NCBI GenBank assembly: GCA_036346405.1
Contig: CM070566.1
Coordinates: 17,727,533 to 17,791,532 of the forward strand
DNA: 64,000 bases
Direction: 5' to 3'
Source of the DNA: Phyllostachys edulis
Lineage: Eukaryota; Streptophyta; Magnoliopsida; Poales; Poaceae
Part shown: in pieces, positions 59,428-64,000 of the stretch
How the letters are laid out: every line of letters starts with the position of its first letter
Numbering within the stretch: the stretch's first letter is position 1
Translations under genes and position numbers: made by a program
The notes under the pieces: model-generated
Database searches by the model: none
What the model saw: the letters and a program-made list of their open reading frames with translations, nothing else
Told to the model about the DNA's origin: nothing

Positions 59428-59980
59428 TATTGATATGACAGTGGGGTGTCTGTTTGTGAAACCATTGGTCAGCTCCTGAACTGGTAAGCTGTTTGTTTCT
59501 GCCAGAGGAATGATCAACGTTCCTAGATCTTAGCTTTCTAGTTTACTTAGTAAAACTTAGATTTGCACCTGTATTGTTTCATTTGATTCATACGGCCTAT
59601 GTTTTGCAGATCATCTTGATTTCCACTCATGGTGCCAAAAAGGAACTGTGTGGGCTTGTTTAGGGTATAGTTGAGTATGTAGGCAACTAGGATTGGTGAG
59701 CATTGACTTTGTTTGTTGGGTTGTTTGGGTATTTTTCTTTAGACAAAGGTTTTCTTCTTGAGGACATTCAATAGATTTTGTACAACTGGGTAGGGAAAAA
59801 ATGTGGAATTGCCTGTGATGTATGGTGAGCCCATTATTGTAAATGTTTGACCTCATCATTCTTTATCCCCATGGTTTGTTGATCCTAAAGCGACCGGTGC
59901 ATTGGCTCCGCTGCAGCTCTTTTTTTGCCCTGACGTTTTGTTGGGTGGAAATTGCTATTCAGGCGTTATCATTCATGGCA
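59428..59980 (+). other. Kinase 3' flank
   Basis: Probable 3' untranslated region and downstream DNA of the kinase gene. There is no further coding frame with recognisable content. Confidence 0.5.
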
Positions 59981-59990
59981 AAATTTTGTT

Positions 59991-60840
59991 GAGAAAATTA
60001 GTTCAGTGATATCGCGTTAGAGCGTAATTAGAGGAATGACACTCTGTTCGTCTCGGACTGGAAAATAACATCGTGAACATCAAAAAATTAGAAGAATGAC
60101 ATCCTGGTAAGTTAGCTCTATTTCTAAAAAAAAAATAGAAATTGAGCTCAAAAAATTATCAAATTTTTTGTGGAGTCTCTCGACATAGTTTAATTGCTTA
60201 TGTATTTTTTTTCAAACTTTATACGTTATGATTTTGTCTCTAAAATTTATTTAAGTATATTGTTTGTAGGAATTTTCTAATATAGAAAATAAGGTTCAAA
60301 TATTATGAATTTTTCCGAGCTCCTTACATAGTGAATTTGATTGTGTAATTTTTCTAGAACTTTTACAAAATTAATTAATATAATTTCATAATGTCCTTAT
60401 ATTATGAAATATTAGACTCTCACACAATGGACATTATGAAATTGTATTACTTAATTTTATAAAATTCTAGAAAAATTACATAATCAAGTCCACTATGTAA
60501 GGAGTTTGGAAAAAAATTCATAATGTTTGGACCTCATTTTCTATATTAGGAAATTCCTACAAACATTACATTTAAATGAATTTTAGAGACAATATCACAA
60601 CGTATAAAGTTTTGAAAAAAAATACACAAGCAATTAAACTATGTCGGGAGACTCCACAAAAAATTTGATAATATTTTGAGCTCAGTTTCTATATTTTTTT
60701 TTTTTGAAAATAGAGCTAGCTAGCCAGGATGTCATTCGTTTAATTTTTCGATGTTCGCGATGTTATTTTTCAACTCGAGACGAACGGAGTGTCATTTCTC
60801 TAATTACGCTCTAACGCGATGTTACTGAGCTAATTGCCCC
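59991..60840. mobile_element. MULE-like foldback element with arms of about 400 bp
   Basis: The two halves are near-complete inverted copies: the left arm from gagaaaattagttcagtgat to about 60410, the right arm back to agctaattgcccc at 60840, sharing atcgcgttagagcgtaatta and gaatgacatcctgg. The flanks AAATTTTGTT (59981-59990) and AAACTTTGTT (60841-60850) agree at 9 of 10 positions. A 9-10-bp duplication and long inverted repeats point to a Mutator-like non-autonomous element. It encodes nothing. A transcript would fold into one long hairpin. Confidence 0.85.
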
Positions 60841-60850
60841 AAACTTTGTT

Positions 60851-61626
60851 TGCCTACTACTTTATTTGATGTTTCGTAAATGTTTTGCAAGTTACGAGAA
60901 CAGTTCCGTAGCAAATTTTGTATGTACGGGCTGGATCCTTAGATGAGACGTGAATGAGCTTAATTTACTAAAACTTGGTTGATTAATACATGTAGTATGT
61001 GAATCAAAAGCGCTCCTCGGTGCATATAATGAATTGGGAAGGGCTGAGGGGTAAATTTGGGCCCAACTTTTGCATCCGAGATGCCATTGCTCTTCAAGAC
61101 TAGGAATCAAGTAGGCTGTCTCTTACGTGCTGTGTTCATGTGCATATTTTGGTTCGTGAATAAGAACAAGTTTGGAGCACTAGTTGGAAGCAAGCATTCT
61201 CAAAAAATAAAAGTTGGGAGGCAAGCATGAGTGAGACTGGAACATGGAACGGGATCTAAATATAACCACAAGGAGAAGTAGGCAAAAGAAACGCCTGGAT
61301 TGCTTGCCTGCACAGATCTGAGGCGGTGGTCAAAGAAAAACAACAAAATGCTCCTCTTTTCCTTCGCGCAATGACACCACAAGTTGACAAACCTACGTGC
61401 TCTGCTCTAGGCAGTAGGCAAACTAGGCATTGCACGCGGGCACGACAGTTCAGGATCCAGGGCATCTCCAAGTATTCCATTTTAGTTGACTCTTTTCCCT
61501 GCTACATCGACCAAACTACCGTGATGGGTTTTCTTTAGAAAACTAAAAACAAAAATAAAATTGCACAGGAGGAAACATAGAAGAAGAGTAGAAATTTGAA
61601 TCCATGACCTCAACCGCCGTAACCTT
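60851..61626. other. Intergenic, no gene seen
   Basis: Short open frames without domains lie between the foldback element and the copia fragment. No RNA gene or repeat was recognised. Confidence 0.45.
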
Positions 61627-62893
61627 TGTTATGAATAACGTTTGTATTCAATATGAGGCCAATGGATCAGTATATATACACAAAGTACAGGTGGTGAATA
61701 TGCAAACAATCCCTCATAACAATAGGGAATAACACACTATATATATATCTCTAACATCCCCCTCAAACTCATGGTGGATCAACAACACTGAGTTTGGAAA
61801 GGTAGAAGCCGTGCTGTGCTCGAGCATGTGCCTTCGTGAAGAAATCCGCTATCTGAAGCTCTAAAGGCACATACTGAAGAGTAATCACCTGATCATACAC
61901 ACAAGACCTCATGAAGGAAGCATCAACACCAATTGCTTGGTGAGCTCATGCTTCACAGATCACGGCAACACTTGATAGCACTCTGTCTTTGTCGACAAGA
62001 GAGGAGTCGTGTAGTGTGAAACACCAAAATCCTCAAGTAACCACCATAGCCAAGTAATCTCTGCTGTCAAGAGAGCCATAGCTCGCAACTCAGCTTCTGC
62101 ACTCGAACGGGACACTGCAGTCTGTTTCTTCGTCTTCTAGGCAACGAGAGAACCACCAAGAAAAACACAAGAAGCAGAGATAGACCGCGATCGGAGGATC
62201 GCCGCCCAAGTAGCATCCGAATAAGCTCAAGTCGTAATAATTTGGAGCGTGGAAAGAAGAGACGGCGAGAGATAGTCCCACGAAGGTATCGCAGAACTCG
62301 AAGAAGGTGACTGTAGTGGACCTGAGTGGGAGCTGAAACAAACTGACTCAGAATGTGAACTGGATAAGTGATATCTGGACGAGTAACAGCAAGGTAGACA
62401 AGACTCCCAACAAGATGACGATAGCGAGTCGGATCAGAAAGAGGCTCGCCATTAGAAAGTCGGAGGTGAACATTGAGCTCCATAGGAGTTTCAACGGTAC
62501 GCTGATCAGTGAGAGAGGCGCGATCAAGAAGATCCTGAATATACTTCTCTTGGAACATAAAGAAACTATCTGGAGTGAAAGTAACCTCAATCCCAAGGAA
62601 GTAACGAAGAGGACCAAGATCCGACATAAGGAACTGCTCACTAAGACGAGCCTTGACAAAGACAATGTACTCAAAATCATCTCCCGTAATGATCATATCA
62701 TCAACATACAGAAAAAGAAGAGTCCGATCACGAGATGAAGTATGAACAAAGAGCGTAGGATCATGATCACTAGTTGAAAAGCCAGCATCGGTAACCACAG
62801 AGGAGAAGCGCTCAACTCAAGCACGAGGGGCTTGCTTAAGGCCATAGAGAGAGCGACGAATGCGACAGACTATGCTCTCAGGAATAGAATAAA
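61627..62893 (-). mobile_element. Truncated copia element (3' end) of the same family
   Basis: LTR at 61627-61756 (TGTTATGAATAACG...CTCTAACA), polypurine tract tccccctcaaactcatgg, then RNase H and RT sequence homologous to 34983-36120. The match ends abruptly at about 62893, so the element's 5' part and 5' LTR are lost. No target duplication can be checked. Confidence 0.88.
62067..62798 (-). pseudogene. Copia RT C-terminal part with intact YVDD
   Basis: A 243-codon minus-strand frame covers the end of the reverse transcriptase: DHDPTLFVHTSSRDR, LFLYVDDMIITGDD, SEQFLMSDLGPLRYFLGIEV, SLVYLAVTRPDITYPVH, into the RNase H start. The catalytic YVDD is kept, in contrast to YVYD in the copy at 35.9 kb. 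RNase H is frameshifted below 62230. The N-terminal RT, integrase and gag are missing. Confidence 0.9.
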
Positions 62894-63420
62894 ACGAAAA
62901 CATCTAACCCATCCATATAAATAAAACATATGTAATGTAACAACGGTGTTTTCCGGGCAAAGCACATCATAACATGCCTTTTTTTTTAATCTGTGGACAT
63001 TCACATGTATATTGGACCCTTCTTTTAGATTAAAACTACTGCAGTTCTCAACTCGTTTCAGATAGAACTCATCATGGATGGATGCATGCGTGCCCCATTA
63101 ATTTTGTCCGTACCAAAAAAAAGGAAGCCCTTTTCTTTTACATATAGAACTCATTCACGCATGCAGCTCTGATTTAGTTGTAGTAGCAAAGTGGAAACAG
63201 GATTTGGTAAGCTATACAAACAAAGAAAATTAAAAAATACGGAAAATAAATAGAAAATTTAGGAATATATGAAATTAGAAAACAAATATATTTATTTTTC
63301 AAAAATTATAACTGTGTTTTGGAATTGAAATATTGCTTACAGAACTTTTATATAATATGAACAAAAATATTGTTAAACGTACACAACGGCGCACGGTTGA
63401 TGACTAGTCTATTCTAATCC
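62894..63420. other. Intergenic, AT-rich, no gene seen
   Basis: Junction of the truncated copia element with AT-rich DNA. I see no open frame or repeat worth calling. Confidence 0.45.
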
Positions 63421-63639
63421 TCCTTTGGCTATGTGCGTTGAATTTTTGGCCAAAATGGCACAAATTCGCCCCGTAATTACAAAAATGACCGTCTTCGCGC
63501 CGAATTTGCAAAAATGGTGTCTGCCACACGGTGGCCGTACGACAGGGCATCAGGAGCCGACACCTGCCCCTACCGCACTGCTATCGTGCAGTGGAGGCCT
63601 TCCGCATGGCCACCGTGCGGTGGGGATACTGTAGCATTT

Positions 63640-64000
63640 CCCCCCTTTTTCCTTCTTTTTTTTAAATTCATTTAAGTATACTTTTGTATGAATTTTTAAA
63701 TATAGCAAATGAGCTCCAAAAATTATGATTTTGTTTGTGGAGCCTCCTGACACAGTATAATTACTTGTGTAATTTTTTCAAAATTTTATCCGTTCTGAAT
63801 TTTTCTCGAAAATTTCTACAACAGTATACTTAAATGAATTTCGAGAAGCATTCAGAACGGATAAAATTTTGAAAAAATTACACAAGCAAGTACACTGTGT
63901 CGGGAGGCTCCACAAGAACTTTCATATTTTTTGGAGCTCATTTGCTATATTTAAAAATTCATACAAAAATATACTTAATGTCGAAGAGTTCGTGTTAGAG
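63640..64000. mobile_element. Partial foldback element related to the one at 60 kb
   Basis: DNA at about 63660-63815 is an inverted copy of about 63825-63985 (aaattttatccgttctgaat against attcagaacggataaaattt), with a centre near 63820. Several words are shared with the 59991 element (gtggagtctctcgacatag against gtggagcctcctgacacag). The GC-rich block at 63430-63640 may be its outer arm. The right end lies beyond the window. Confidence 0.65.

Overview
The window reads as plant nuclear DNA from a grass, most likely Oryza or a close relative (inference). The evidence is a coiled-coil NLR resistance gene and a MEKK-type kinase gene, both with GT-AG introns, set in nested LTR retrotransposons whose primer sites match initiator tRNA-Met, plus Helitrons, hAT, MULE-like and non-LTR remains. 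Transposable elements make up most of the sequence.

Layout. 1-1.2 kb: broken hAT transposase. 2.1-2.9 kb: GC-rich tandem repeats. 3-5.3 kb: low-copy locus with a cinnamyl-alcohol-dehydrogenase-like relic and repeated exon-like cassettes. 5.28-26.97 kb: a minus-strand LTR element without recognisable genes. Its right LTR is split by a 12.6-kb Ty3/gypsy chromovirus (10834-23465, duplicated target TCAGC) and by a plus-strand solo LTR (24380-26522, duplicated target CACAC). 27-29.8 kb: intergenic DNA ending in a Helitron 3' terminus. 30.0-33.4 kb: two-exon CC-NBS-LRR gene. 34.8-48.0 kb: a second nest, in which a gypsy LTR fragment contains a Ty1/copia element (34842-39555, ATCCC) and a solo gypsy LTR (41203-44466, GACAA) and abuts another gypsy LTR (44930-47956).

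48.4-59.4 kb: a MAPKKK gene with nine proposed exons and a complete kinase domain. Its 7.1-kb second intron holds a small TIR element and a 4.5-kb minus-strand Helitron (51958-56425). The Helitron carries three in-frame exons of a RanBPM-like SPRY gene and an exon resembling the start of the Pol V largest subunit. 60-64 kb: a MULE-like foldback element with a 10-bp target duplication, a truncated copia copy and part of a second foldback element.

The NLR and MAPKKK frames are intact. The gypsy and copia frames are broken many times, and several differences between copies have the form CAG to CGA, so some breaks could be read or consensus errors in methylated repeats. I found no operon-like or CRISPR-like system. 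The strongest candidates for new biology are the gene-carrying Helitron inside the kinase intron and a run of five hairpins in the LTR of the gene-less element.
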